Below, piece by piece: positions 31,404-41,644 of a DNA stretch of 42,500 nucleotides. The stretch is from Glandiceps talaboti (taxonomy: Eukaryota; Hemichordata; Enteropneusta; Spengelidae): positions 11,342,975 to 11,385,474 of the forward strand of contig NC_135554.1 in the NCBI RefSeq assembly GCF_964340395.1. Reading direction: 5' to 3'. How positions within the stretch are numbered: position 1 is the first letter of the stretch; each line of letters starts with the position of its first letter. The notes beneath the pieces were generated by a model. It did not search any database, was not told the origin of the DNA, and worked only from the letters and a program-made list of their open reading frames with translations. Position numbers and translations under genes: made by a program.

Positions 31404-33915
31404 GTAGGTAGGAAATTTGGGATAACTTTTTGTGTAATGAATTTTGTTGATCTAGAGTCCCCTTTTGAGAGAGTTACAACCTAAAACCGCCTATCGGAAT
31501 AACAAATTTATTTCAATCAGGATAAATTGTTGATTACCTCGATTAGGATAATCACGCCAATCTCACTGCGAATAATAATCTGTTGTATCCCAAACGGGAT
31601 AAATGATCTCTGAATACTCTTAGCGAATGTAAATACGACGTGGCGCAAATAGAAAATGATCGATATGTAGACTTTAAGTAAAAACCTTAGTAAATTTCAG
31701 GGATCGGACATAAGTTGTACAGTAAAACATTTGAAATTTCTGACAGTTAAGAATAACCGTTGATCGGACTACCTACCCCGTTCTGGATAAAATTTAGACA
31801 TAAAACCAATTGATACCTATCAACAATTTAATGAAAAGTTGAAAATCTTTATCCTAATCTGAGGACACCCCCCACCCCCCACAACCCAACAAATCATGAC
31901 TTCAACTTCTACGTAAATCCAACCTCAGAATGGAACACTTGAAAGTGAAATGTGAAAGTTATATTAGCAACTAAAATTTGAACAAAACAACAGACGTAGT
32001 GCCTCAAAGGTATGCTTTAATAGAGTTTCAGCAATAATTGATAATCTGTTGCCGGGGGGGGGGAGGGGGCGGGGTAGAATTTTACCAGTGGAACATTGAA
32101 AATGAATATGCGGGGACGGGGTGGTCAGACAGTCAAACATGAATAATCACCCTGGATCAAGATAGTGGAACTATAGTATAGGAAGTGCCCCCAAAATATA
32201 TACTACATAAAAATATACTTACAATATCACGGATGTCATCAAAAACGCCTCCCTATAGTGCACGTGCAGTCTGTTAAAATAAACGTCCATGCGATACCTT
32301 ACACTTTAGAAATTTCTTGTACAATGCTTATTCCAACGTGATATAACACAACTTTTAATTTTTTGGCTCTAACTTATAAGACCTAATAAAAACTTAAATT
32401 ACGTGGTTCCGATTACGCTCAACTTTAGAATAGGTGGGGTAGGTAGATTTTTCATTTTATTTTATTATGTATTTTTTTCTGTGTGAATGTCTAGTTCAGG
32501 TTTTTCCATTGTTTTCCAAATGGTCACTGTGTTGTTTATTTCTTCCTATCAGATGTACAGTCATTACAGATTGGAAGAATAGTTTTATTTTGTCCTTTTA
32601 AGTTGACGTCAGTTTCCGTATCCACTATGTCTCGTAAGACTTCACAATTTTTGTGATTTCATTATTGTTTTTAGGGTCGGCAGTGAAAAGCTAGGTGGGG
32701 GTCGGGTAACCTGAACCAGACAATTATTGTTTTAGGCCTAAAGCAAAAGTTTTATGATATAACAAAGGTTTCAGTTTTTGGTTATGCCGACAGTTCGGTT
32801 TCCGTTGTTGTATATATTTATATTGATGTGAAGACGCTCGATCTCGAGCTAATCTACCTGATTAGTATGCTTAGTGTCTAATAAACCAGAGGTTTGGATG
32901 TGACTCTTTGTATACTGTAAGGTCACATAGGACACTTACCAAGCAACAACAACAACAACAACAACAACAACGACGACGACGACGACAACGACAACCACCA
33001 CCACTACCATACCACCACTACCACTACCACTACTACCACCACCAACCTAAAGATGACCCTTGCCGCATTTCGTCTGACAACGTTACAATCTTAAGTTTGA
33101 GGGTTTATTCCAGCTTTGTACACTATACTGGCAATGGTCGTATCGTTAAAAGTCACTGTATGCTTGCCTACTTATCAGCTGGTTCACCTGTATGAGGAAT
33201 TCTTTCAGCTTAGATTAATCATAAAATCGTGATAATTTCATAAATAACTCAGTATCAAATGTCAACATTGTCTAATTATATTTTCCCAGTTTCTTTTCAA
33301 ACAAAGTTTGTCTACCTTCTATATATACATACATATATTAAATCTCATTATGTCGAACTAAGTTTCGATTGACTGCACTTCAGTGAAGTACGAAATTTAT
33401 ATATCATTATAAAATTAATCATTTGAAAGACGACTTCTTTATGTTGTATGTCGTTGTCCATGGAAACGGCACGTACATATTCATGCTTATTATCTATGTT
33501 TATTTGTTTGTTTGTTTGTTTGTTTGTTTTTGTTTGTTTGTTTGTTTGTTTGATACGATATGCAGCACTGTCCAGTCTGGGATGATATTGAGAGTGTATG
33601 CTATAACTTCAGCATTGACAAGCTGTAAGTTGAGTTGTTCACTCACTATATACGGGATCAGGGACGTTGTAAGCTGGTGTTTGCGCCGGGTAAAGGCTCT
33701 CCAGTAGCTATTCAAACCACCGTTATATAGTTTTAGTCATCAGGTGTACTTTGTTTACGCGTTTGTTGTATTTATTTACTGGTTTCAGGAAGCACTAAGC
33801 GTATGTGCAGTAGACCACTGCAAAAATGGTGGAACTTGTCAAGAAACCTGCGGGGGTGGTTTTCTATGTATTTGCAAGTATGGTGAATGGATGGGTGATA
33901 CTTGTGAAGAACCGG
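31059..33915 (+). CDS. secreted mosaic protein, first two exons from start B: signal peptide, PAN, EGF
   Basis: Exon B (31059-31403, 115 codons) encodes MKLLRMLISITLVAFWG as signal peptide and a PAN/apple-like domain (CAKACLDDGQC, LCELN). It joins in phase 0 to the EGF exon at 33789-33915. The ORF would continue past 31403 to about 31484, but the gtaggt donor at the same position as in copy A marks the exon end. The protein goes on through TSP1, TSP1, SRCR and TSP1 exons to at least 42325, about 454 residues so far. No transmembrane segment is seen in this window. The exact biological role is unknown. Confidence 0.85.
32365..32746 (+). mobile_element. dispersed GGTTCCGGTTACGCGACC element, copy 3
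   Basis: Starts near ACCTAATAAAAACTTAAATT with GTGGTTCCGATTACGC, contains GGTGGGGTAGGTAGATTTTT and GTCTAGTTCAGG, and ends with TCGGCAGTGAAAAGCTAGGT, GGGTCGGGTAACC and TTGTTTTAGGCCTAA. In the intron between PAN exon B and the EGF exon. Confidence 0.65.
32944..33050. repeat. (CAA)n (CGA)n (CCA)n trinucleotide tract
   Basis: Compound repeat in the intron before the EGF exon; the Gln/Arg/His ORF over it is not a gene. Confidence 0.93.
33505..33552. repeat. (TTTG)n microsatellite
   Basis: About 12 TTTG units, 240 bases before the EGF exon. Confidence 0.95.
33789..33915 (+). CDS. mosaic gene EGF-like exon
   Basis: Phase 0 to phase 1. EALSVCAVDHCKNGGTCQET then CGGGFLCICKYGEWMGDTC. The spacing C-x4-C-x5-C ... 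C-x-C-x9-C is EGF-like, but an extra Cys between the third and fourth canonical cysteines gives seven in total. Acceptor ggtttcag, donor gtaagt. Confidence 0.85.
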
Positions 33916-34005
33916 GTAAGTGTACTTGGGCCGTGTAGGCAATGTATCGCATATTCTGGCAACTTAACATCGATATCGTGTTTAATATTTGATGGACAAA
34001 TTCTC

Positions 34006-34071
34006 TACATACATACATACATACATACATACACACATACATACATACATACATACATACATACATACATT
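34006..34071. repeat. (CATA)n microsatellite
   Basis: Tetramer array in the short intron between the EGF and first TSP1 exons. Confidence 0.95.
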
Positions 34072-34122
34072 TGCACACACACATCTCAAATAAAGTTAAA
34101 ATCTGTTCTTCTGTTATTATAG

Positions 34123-34311
34123 TTCTCCATGGCAACTGGAATGCATGGGGTGAATGGGGATTGTGCTCAGTCCCCTGTGGATATGGTCTGCAATATCGTC
34201 ATAGGCAATGCAATAACCCAGCACCTTCTCATTACGGTGGTCGATATTGTGAGCATGAGAACGGGATGTATGATACGAACGCCAGGTCGTGTAACCCTAA
34301 CCCTTGCCCTC
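34123..34311 (+). CDS. mosaic gene thrombospondin type 1 exon 1
   Basis: Sixty-three codons, phase 1-1. WNAWGEWGLCSVPCGYG has the W-x2-W-x2-W motif (C-mannosylation sites by family knowledge). Pro precedes the second Cys, so the usual Ser/Thr of the O-fucose site is missing. Ends NPNPCP before gtaagt. Confidence 0.92.
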
Positions 34312-34679
34312 GTAAGTCAAAGAATGATATTCCTAGTTGTAAAATTATCCATTAAACATGATAAAATCATAGACATTTATACATGAACAAGGATATTGTT
34401 TATCACAATTAGGAAAAACTGAACTCCATGAATGGTAATTAAGGGTCATACAAGTATCTGACCATAACTTGGATAATTTGCTGTAGTATGTTTTTACAGT
34501 AGCTATTGAACATATCTACTATACTTTAATAATTCAGCTAAAATGATATAGGCTTGGTGTGTCACTCACGGGACATTACGCTTTTGACACAGAGCTAGAC
34601 ATATTTCAACTCTAGACTGACAATAACAGAGACACAATAAAACACAGCAGGATCCTTTGTCCAATCACATTCAGTAGTA

Positions 34680-34780
34680 GAGAACCACCGACACCGAGGT
34701 GTTTCTTGGTTTAGAATCACCTCGGGCCTGCGGCCCTCGGTGATTCTAAACCAAGAAACACCTCGGTGTCGGTGGTTCTC
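34680..34780. repeat. 101-bp near-perfect palindrome
   Basis: GAGAACCACCGACACCGAGG ... TTTAGAATCACC pairs with GGTGATTCTAAACC ... GGTGTCGGTGGTTCTC around an 18-base GC-rich loop. In the intron upstream of the Crypton gene. Confidence 0.92.
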
Positions 34781-34969
34781 TTACTTAAACCACGATTCAA
34801 AGTCAAAGTACTTGACATTCATAACACATTTTTAACAATTATTTTACAAGAAAATATAATATTTAATTGTTAATTGTAAATTCATGTCTTAAATCGTCAC
34901 TGATGGTTTAAAGAAGATGTTTATTATAGTCTAAATACCCCTTTTTTATGAATGGTCACTGCCCAAGAA

Positions 34970-35011
34970 TTGTGTAGCAGGGATTTCTAGAAATCCCTGC
35001 CACACAATTCA
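34970..35011. repeat. 42-bp hairpin before the Crypton gene
   Basis: AATTGTGTAGCAGGGATTTC pairs with GAAATCCCTGCCACACAATT with one mismatch and almost no loop. It lies about 135 bases upstream of the Crypton ATG. Confidence 0.85.
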
Positions 35012-35145
35012 GTTTTTGACAATGGTGACTTCGTACACCTGTTGAATGCACACACCTGGACATTCATTTATTCTAATATAAAAATGTAAATGAGCAAAAA
35101 TCTGAACAAGCGAGTCAGTGTGTGACTTGCTGTGGTGCAGGTAGG

Positions 35146-36176
35146 ATGTCCGACCAAGATGGGGACATATTTATTACTCAAAACTCGTACAGAGAGCCAG
35201 AGTCAAGTAGTGAATCTAGTATCGACATGGGCTTTTCTCCACAGCGCTTTCTTGACGAATTTAATAGTTTGCAGAACGCTAACCAGAACCCTGTAAGTTC
35301 CAAAGACAAAAATCCTCGAACAAGCGCTTCTAAAAAATGCGATGGAAAACAAGTAAAACTACAAAAAAGTGTGCAAAGTAAAAATGCCGATGAAACGTTG
35401 CGTGTTGGTGCATTAGTCGAGGATTCAGATTTGGAAAAAATATACCAAAACAGCATTCCAAATAATACCATGAAAAAATTGCAATGGGCAGTGCAGCTAT
35501 TTGAAACTTGGCGTAATGAACGAAACAGACGAATTTTAAATGGCGAAGGCATGCATCTGAGCGTCGTCGCACCATCAATAACTGAAATGACAAACGATGA
35601 AATGAATTTTTGCATTGCTAGATTCGTTCAAGAAGTTAAGAAACGTGATGGGTCAGATTTTCCAGGAAACACTTTGTACGAAATAGTAATGTCTATTCAG
35701 AAATACATTTGTGAAAACGTCAGAGATGTAAAATTCATGAATGACTCTATATTCAGAGATTTGCAAAGAAGTCTGGACTGCGTCATGAAACAGCGAGCCA
35801 AAAGGGGTTTGGGTGTGCACAGGAGACAAGCGCAGATAATCAGTATAAGTGAAGAAAATATACTTTGGGAAAGAAAGTTGCTTGGAGATTGGACCCCACA
35901 ATCACTTCTTGACTCGCAGATTTATTTATTTGGTTTGCACTTCGCCCTTCGTGGTGGAAAAGAACACCGAAACCTGCGCCACGTAAATTCACAGATCGAG
36001 ATGAAAAGTGACTCTCTCGGTGCCAAATTCTTGCAATATAGTGAGGATGTAAGTAAGTCGTATCAGGGGGGCTTGAAGAGCAGAAAACTTCAACCAAAAG
36101 TTACAAGGGCCTATGAAAATGCCGAGATTCCCCACAGGTGTATAATTCGACTATACGAACGCTACAACGAACTATG
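35146..36176 (+). CDS. Crypton recombinase exon 1
   Basis: 343 codons plus 2 nt. N-terminal linker, a helical core-binding-like region (MKKLQWAVQLFETWRNERNR), and the R-containing box. The donor tatg|gtgagt is strong and splicing changes the end from NELW-stop to NELC then PSNRPNDAYYL, restoring homology. Confidence 0.85.
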
Positions 36177-36755
36177 GTGAGTAACATTATTGTATCGTTC
36201 GAGGGCCGAGTAAGGGTCTATTGGCAAAGCGCAGCACACAGTGATACTTGTTGTCAGATTGTCAATGATTGGCTAATTTATTTGCATGCCAGGTTTGTTA
36301 TAAACTTTTACGCTAAACGCCAAACATATGCTGCCATGAAACCTAGAGTTATTTCTTATTGGTCAAGTTCTTTTTGTATTGAGTTGCAGACAGGTGCATG
36401 CATTTTGTAGCAAATGCTTTCCAAACTCCCGAGGTGTTGCTGGCAGCCTTCAATTCAGTCGCAAGTCGAACTGTTCTATTACGTTCGAGGTATTTTCTCC
36501 TTTTTGTAGGGATATTTCGTCAGTGTTTCTCCCTTTATGCAATTGGGGATCTACAAACCACTGATGAGATCTACAACCTGCTGTATGATTCGTTCAATTA
36601 AGAAAAATATTAATTCGCCAACATCATATCAGTAGTAGCAATTCGCAAGCTTTGCCATTATTTTTCTATCAGTTTTGGTGGAGTGTTAAGGTATAACCGT
36701 GACACATTCTCTTTTATTTATTTTTATTTTATTTGTATTTCTCTTATTTTCACAG

Positions 36756-37066
36756 TCCATCAAATAGACCGAATGATGCCTACTATCTGTACCCATTGAG
36801 CAACCCATCTACGACCTGTTGGTACAGCAATCGAGCCTTGGGACACAATGCACTAAACGGCACCGTCGCACGCTTGTGCAAGAAGGCAGGACTAGTAGGA
36901 TTCCGTACAAACCATTCTTTAAGAGCTACAGCGGCCACCAGATTATTCGACGCTAATATTGATGAGCAACTTATCTGTGAAAAAACTGGTCATAGAAGTG
37001 AGGCTGTGAGAAGCTACAAACGAACGTCTGACAACCAGCAACAGGACATCAGTAAAATTCTACAGG
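36756..37066 (+). CDS. Crypton recombinase exon 2, catalytic H-x2-R, H and Y
   Basis: Acceptor is a long T-rich tract plus cacag. Encodes about 104 residues with all C-terminal catalytic residues of a tyrosine recombinase. Donor gttagt. Confidence 0.88.
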
Positions 37067-37457
37067 GTTAGTAATTATCATGAAATGTCCCCTATCTACT
37101 TGTCACTATTAACTCGGACCGCTCCAATAAAAGTCCACCCTATCCTATTGTAAATGTTCACAATCTTAGTGACGTCGATAACTTATAAGTAACAAATTTC
37201 TATCAATTACAATTACTATAATATTAAACTATTTCTTATACAATATTTTAAACAAATTATTTTCAATCCTTTGACATTATTTGAATACACTACTGCCAAT
37301 AACGTGTACAAGTTTTTAGTATGTGCAATCGCTATGTCTAGCAAATAAGTGAAAATACAAAACTAAAAAAAGTTACACATTTTATTTCTGTAACCAAAAC
37401 GGTGGTTTACTTGTATCATATTTGAAAAAAATATTCACTGTTATTTTCCTCATTCAG

Positions 37458-37636
37458 GTAGTGCACAAGAACCACTAGCCAAAATGCAGCGGGTCGTACC
37501 CCCGAGTGACTTTGGAGAGACGTCTTGCGAAAAGCCAAGAAGTATAAGCCTGTCATCCGAAGAGAAAACGTCCTCCAAAAATAACACCTGCAAAGATTCG
37601 TGCACTCTGAATATTACAATAAATTTATCAAAATGA
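37458..37636 (+). CDS. Crypton recombinase exon 3
   Basis: Acceptor ttcattcag; begins GSAQEPLAKMQRVV and ends INLSK-TGA. Low-complexity Ser/Lys-rich tail. If the second intron is not spliced, translation stops at once (GGT TAG), so the tail is optional. Confidence 0.65.
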
Positions 37637-37754
37637 GAAAACGTGATTACGCTGTAAAATTTCCATAATAAAATCTACTGTCTCCCAATTCTCTGTATTA
37701 TGTCATTCTTTTCACATTCTGATAACAGCTGGATTTCACCCAGCAGGGTAAATT

Positions 37755-37842
37755 CTGGAATAACCCAGAGGTAGTTCTAGAATAACCCGGAGGTAGTTCT
37801 AGAATAACCCGGAGGTAGTTCTAGAATAACCCGGAGGTATGC
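37755..37842. repeat. 22-bp tandem repeat, 4 copies
   Basis: AATAACCCGGAGGTAGTTCT + AG starts at 37759, 37781, 37803 and 37825. About 120 bases after the Crypton stop; may mark the element's 3' region. Confidence 0.93.
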
Positions 37843-37944
37843 ATTAGCTCTATAGGCAGGAGGGAACTCTGTGGGATAATCACCTCTAATTTCAATGGTA
37901 TGACGTCATGATCGTGGTTTAAACACTGATAAGCATAGGAGCCA

Positions 37945-38108
37945 TTGTTTATTTTCTAAATGATAATCAACATTATATTTCAACTTGACTTCTTCTACAT
38001 CCCCACCGTGCCATGGCACCTAGATGTAGTTGTGTTATCCGAGGGCGTTAAATGCCATGCATGTCACCTGAGTGAAACAGCAAGCCAACATCATTGCAGC
38101 TGTAGTAA
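37945..38108 (+). repeat. dispersed repeat, copy 2
   Basis: Same landmarks as 1751-1912 (TGTTTATTTTCTAAATGATA, CAACTTGACTTCTTCTACAT, GAGTGAAACAGCAAGCC). It lies about 300 bases after the Crypton stop codon and 130 bases before TSP1 exon 2. Confidence 0.7.
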
Positions 38109-38240
38109 TAATGATAATCTTCCAAATGAATTCGGAAATTTGTTCGAATAGTCGCTGCAAGAGCAATGTCCTAGTTCCCCAATGGTGAAGTTTTCTTAGT
38201 GCAATTCCAATTCAACGAATACGGTTTTGGCGTTTTACAG

Positions 38241-38408
38241 AATGGTCTATGTGGAGTACCTGGAGTGTTTGTTTATCAGAAGCATTTTCGTGTGGTGGTG
38301 GAAGTCGAACTCGAACCCGTACGTGTCTGAACCAGCTGAATGGTGGAGTATGCACTGGATCGATTGGGACATCAGAAAGTGGAAAATGTCGGTCACGTGA
38401 CTGTGACG
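38241..38408 (+). CDS. mosaic gene thrombospondin type 1 exon 2
   Basis: Fifty-six codons, phase 1-1. QWSMWSTWSVC with the Trp motif, then FSCGGGSRTRTRTCL and CRSRDCD. The loop between the first two cysteines is longer than usual (C-x6-C). Donor gtaagt; the (TATG)n array starts about 30 bases later. Confidence 0.92.
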
Positions 38409-38433
38409 GTAAGTCTTCAATATCTTTTTTCGT

Positions 38434-38815
38434 ATTGTATGTATGTATGTATGTATGTATGTATGTATGTATGTATGTATGTATGTATGTATGTATGTAT
38501 GACGGTATTTATGTATGTATGTATGTATGTATGGTATGTATGTATGTATGTATGTATGTATGTATGTATGTATGTATGTATGTATGTATGTATGTGTGCG
38601 TGCGTGCGTGCGTGTGTGTATGTGTGTATGTATGTATGTATGTATGTATGTATGTATGTATGTATGTATGACGTATCTATGTATCTATGTATGTATGTAT
38701 GTATGTATGTATGTATGTATGTATGTATGTATGTATGTATGTATGTATGTATGTATGTATGTATGTATGTATGTATGTATGTGTGTGTGTGTGTGTGTGT
38801 GCGTGCGTGCGTGCG
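38434..38815. repeat. (TATG)n array 1 with GTGC interruptions
   Basis: About 380 bases of TATG with TGCG/TGTG segments, between TSP1 exon 2 and the Penelope-like relic. Long Met-Tyr-Val-Cys ORFs here are artefacts. Confidence 0.97.
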
Positions 38816-39540
38816 TTGGTGATAGTACGTGCAAAATTCGGCATACCTTTCCCTTAAATCCAAATCACTACTACAAATACGACGTAAACGAAGTAATTGT
38901 GAATAGGGAATGAAATCTTTACACTTAGTAGGACGTGATGAACCATACTGCAAATATGAATGTGAATCGGTAGGTTTAGTATAAATAGATGTAGCTATAT
39001 CATCACCATCAATCCTAAGGGAGATGTCAAGGAAATTGATAGTTAGTTCAGAAATATCATAAGTATACTGAATAGCAGGATTAAAGTTACATATGTAGTT
39101 AATAAACTGCATAAGGTCCTCAAATTTGAGTGACGCTGCACCAACGCCGTCATCAATAAATCGTTTATATAGATCAGGTAAGATCCCTTGATACGAACTG
39201 AAAATAAGGTGTTCCTTATAAGACATAAATAAACAAGCATAACTAGGTCCAAGACAACTTCCCATAGCAACGCCGCGTTTCTGCACAGAATACCTGTAAT
39301 AAAAGGTAAAATAATTACAGGTAAGAACGATTTCAACCAATCTCAGAAGTACGTGGGTAGGAGGGTTTAGTACAGGTTTTAAATCAAGGTAGGGTTACAG
39401 TGCAACTAAATCTTCATTATGTGGTATGGAAGTATGCAAGGACTTAACGTCCATAGAAAAAAGGTATCGTGGCTTACCTTGTTGGAATTGGAACGTATTA
39501 CAATCCATAACACCAAAAGCATTTTCTGTGTGTACCACAA
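38815..39540 (-). pseudogene. Penelope-like element reverse transcriptase relic
   Basis: Read on the minus strand, it gives MDVKSLHTSIPHNEDLVAL, an in-frame stop near 39401, then GVAMGSCLGPSYACLF, YKRFIDDGVG (the catalytic DD box), LTINFLDISLRIDG, IYTKPTDSHSYLQYG and IPYSQLLRLRRICSSD. This motif order is that of Penelope-like RTs. It is truncated at both ends: upstream RT is missing and downstream sequence is replaced by the (CATA/ACAC)n array, so no GIY-YIG endonuclease remains. It lies antisense in the intron between TSP1 exon 2 and the SRCR exons. Confidence 0.85.
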
Positions 39541-39681
39541 TCGTTTATAGCATCCATATCAGTATACTTTTACACTTCATATGAATGCTATAAATGAGTG
39601 TAGCACATAGAGAAAGTGCTTTACTTCAGTGTTCCTCATTGTAAGCACTTTAAGAGCATGGTTTCGTCCGTCTTATCGTAT

Positions 39682-39983
39682 ACATACGTATGTACGTACG
39701 TATGTACGTATGTATGTATGTATGTATGTATGTATGTATGTATGTATGTATGTATGTATGTATGTATGTATGTATGTATGTATACATGTGTGTATGTATG
39801 TATACATGTGTGTATGTATGTATGCATGTATGTATGTATGTATGTATGTATGTATGTATGTATGTATGTATGTATGTATGTATGTATGTATGTGTGTGTA
39901 TGTATGTATGTATGTATGTATGTATGTATGTATGTATGTATGTATGTATGTATGTATGTATGTATGTATGTGTGCATGTATGT
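39682..39983. repeat. (TATG)n array 2
   Basis: About 300 bases of TATG with TACG at its left edge, broken at its right edge by the palindromic element at 39984. Confidence 0.97.
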
Positions 39984-40218
39984 TAGACTGTCGACAGTCG
40001 CTCGCGCCTTTTTTTCCTCCGTTTTATCTAAACTCCGATCCGGCGCAACACTAGTCTAATCGCAAACTGATATCGAGGGCCGAAGGCCCGAGCTTCGGCC
40101 CTCGACCATTCGGGCCTTCGGCCCTCAATATCAGTTTGCGATTATATACTAGTGTTGCGCCGGATCGGAGTTTAGATAAAACGTAGGAAAAATAAGGCGC
40201 GAGCGACTGTCGACAGTC

Positions 40219-40220
<2 letters not shown>
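39984..40220. mobile_element. 237-bp palindromic foldback element in (TATG)n
   Basis: Left arm begins TAGACTGTCGACAGTCGCTC and the right arm ends with its exact complement. The arms (about 100 bp each) stay nearly complementary to a GC-rich centre (CCGAAGGCCCGAGCTTCGGC). It is flanked on both sides by (TATG)n, and a TA target duplication is possible. Confidence 0.85.
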
Positions 40221-40250
<30 letters not shown>

Positions 40251-40513
40251 TGTATGTATGTATGTATGTATGTATGTATGTATGTATGTATGTATGTGTG
40301 TATGTGTGTGTGTATGTATGTATGTATGTATGTATGTATGTGTGTGTATGTATGTGTGTGTGTATGTATGTATGTATGTATGTATGTATGTATGTATGTA
40401 TGTATGTATGTATGTGTGTGTGTGTATGTATGTATGTATGTATGTATGTATGTATGTATGTATGTATGTATGTATGTATGTATGTATGTATGTATGTATG
40501 TATGTATGTATGT
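40221..40513. repeat. (TATG)n array 3
   Basis: Continuation of array 2 on the other side of the palindromic element; ends 47 bases before the SRCR exon. Confidence 0.97.
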
Positions 40514-40560
40514 TATCGTAGCAATCGATACGTTCAATGTATTACTGTCTATATTGCCAG

Positions 40561-41054
40561 TACCTGTACGGATACACAATAGTTCAACTAAGTATGGTGA
40601 AGGTATCCTAGAGATATATGATGACATAGAGAAAGAATGGGGAACTATCTGTGGATATGACGCTGGTATTTCCACTTATGAATGGGATGTATCTGAGGCT
40701 GACGTTGCGTGTCGCCAGTTGGGATTTTCTGGTGCATATTCAGGTAATTACGGATTTACAGCTATTGCATGTTTTTTTTTATCTCCCGAGACAGTAAACC
40801 ATACAGATTAGGATGTCTCATTTTGAAAAGTCACTTTGGATACTGAAAAAAATTCTTGCTTTGTTTGTTTCTTGCAGCATCATCATCATCCGTCGGATCA
40901 ATCTTGGACGATTCCTATCCCATTATATTGACTAGGGTTAATTGCAATGGGAAGACAGATTCTTGGACTTTAGCTCGTTGTTATCACTATTATCCATGGC
41001 GTACGTTACATAGCATTTGCAGCCATTCATACGATGTAAGAGTGAAATGTAAAG
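40561..41054 (+). CDS. mosaic gene SRCR domain, two exons (40561-40743, 40878-41054)
   Basis: About 120 residues. VPVRIHNSSTKYGEGILEIY and EWGTIC open the domain, ADVACRQLG is the SRCR signature, then ILTRVNCNG, ARCYH, SICSHSYDVRVKC. Six cysteines and an internal intron fit group A SRCR domains, which are split over at least two exons. Both exons are phase 1-1 (61 and 59 codons). SRCR domains commonly bind proteins or microbial surfaces; the ligand here is unknown. Confidence 0.9.
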
Positions 41055-41644
41055 GTAAAACAAAATGACTAGATTGTACGATTCTCTTGTTATACATACT
41101 ACTTCAAGCAAACTCAAGACCGATATCTTTTTCAACCATTTCCCTCGCAAGTTACTTCAGTCTACAGATGGACTGTCGAGTACCACTGGGGGTCATACAC
41201 GTAGATATAATTGTAAAGGCATGGGGCTAATTAGCTCACAAGAAGAGTCAACACCTGTACAACCGTTCTACATTCCAATCTCAAACTAACTATTCTCCCC
41301 TAGTTTATTCAGCTACCAACCAGTCATTCTGAAATCAATTAATCGTCAACTCCTATTCGTTTGGAACGATATCTTCTAAGAAATCATCATGCTACATGGT
41401 AGCTTGCTCTCACTTTTCCCTTCTCCCCTACCACACCTGGTTTATTGCTAACGACATGTTGCTTTAAATAGATCAATGAAGCCACGGCCAGACAACAGGC
41501 GCAAAGTCTGGGATTTTATAAAATGTCATTCTTTCCGCAGTGAGATACGGCGTCAATTGCAATAGCGCCACCACGTGATTAGAACCAACTCGGTGGGTTG
41601 AGCTGTACATACGAATAGGATGTTAACATGATTACAAGCGTAGT

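Larger units (their letters stand above)
31404..33788. other. intron between PAN exon B and EGF exon
   Basis: Contains GC-runs near 31865 and 32045, a fragment of the 26385 repeat family, copy 3 of the GGTTCC element and two microsatellites. No exon recognised. Confidence 0.6.
35146..37636 (+). mobile_element. Crypton-type (DUF3504) tyrosine recombinase, 3 exons, apparently intact
   Basis: Exons 35146-36176, 36756-37066 and 37458-37636 join (phases 2 and 1) to about 506 residues with no stop. Exon 1 has a Ser-rich N-terminus and ends in LFGLHFALRGGKEHRNLR, carrying the first catalytic Arg. Exon 2 holds CWYSNRALGHNALNG, then TNHSLRATAATRLF (H-x2-R box) and KTGHRSEAVRSYKR (second His and the nucleophile Tyr). 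This is the fold of Crypton recombinases and of the Crypton-derived domains in KCTD1-like, ZMYM and QRICH1 proteins. Exon 3 adds about 59 Ser/Lys-rich residues. An upstream in-frame ATG at 35122 is possible. The element lies in a host-gene intron on the same strand. Confidence 0.85.

Noticed and set aside
35178-36097. Minus-strand ORFs of 82-145 codons opposite the Crypton gene
   Set aside because: Shadows of the recombinase coding strand; no recognisable domain.
38249-40811. Long Met-Tyr-Val-Cys and His-Thr-Tyr-Ile ORFs
   Set aside because: Translations of (TATG)n arrays in all frames.
41065-41289. 74-codon ORF after the SRCR exon
   Set aside because: No cysteine pattern or domain; the splice donor at 41055 ends the exon and the phase fits the next TSP1 exon.
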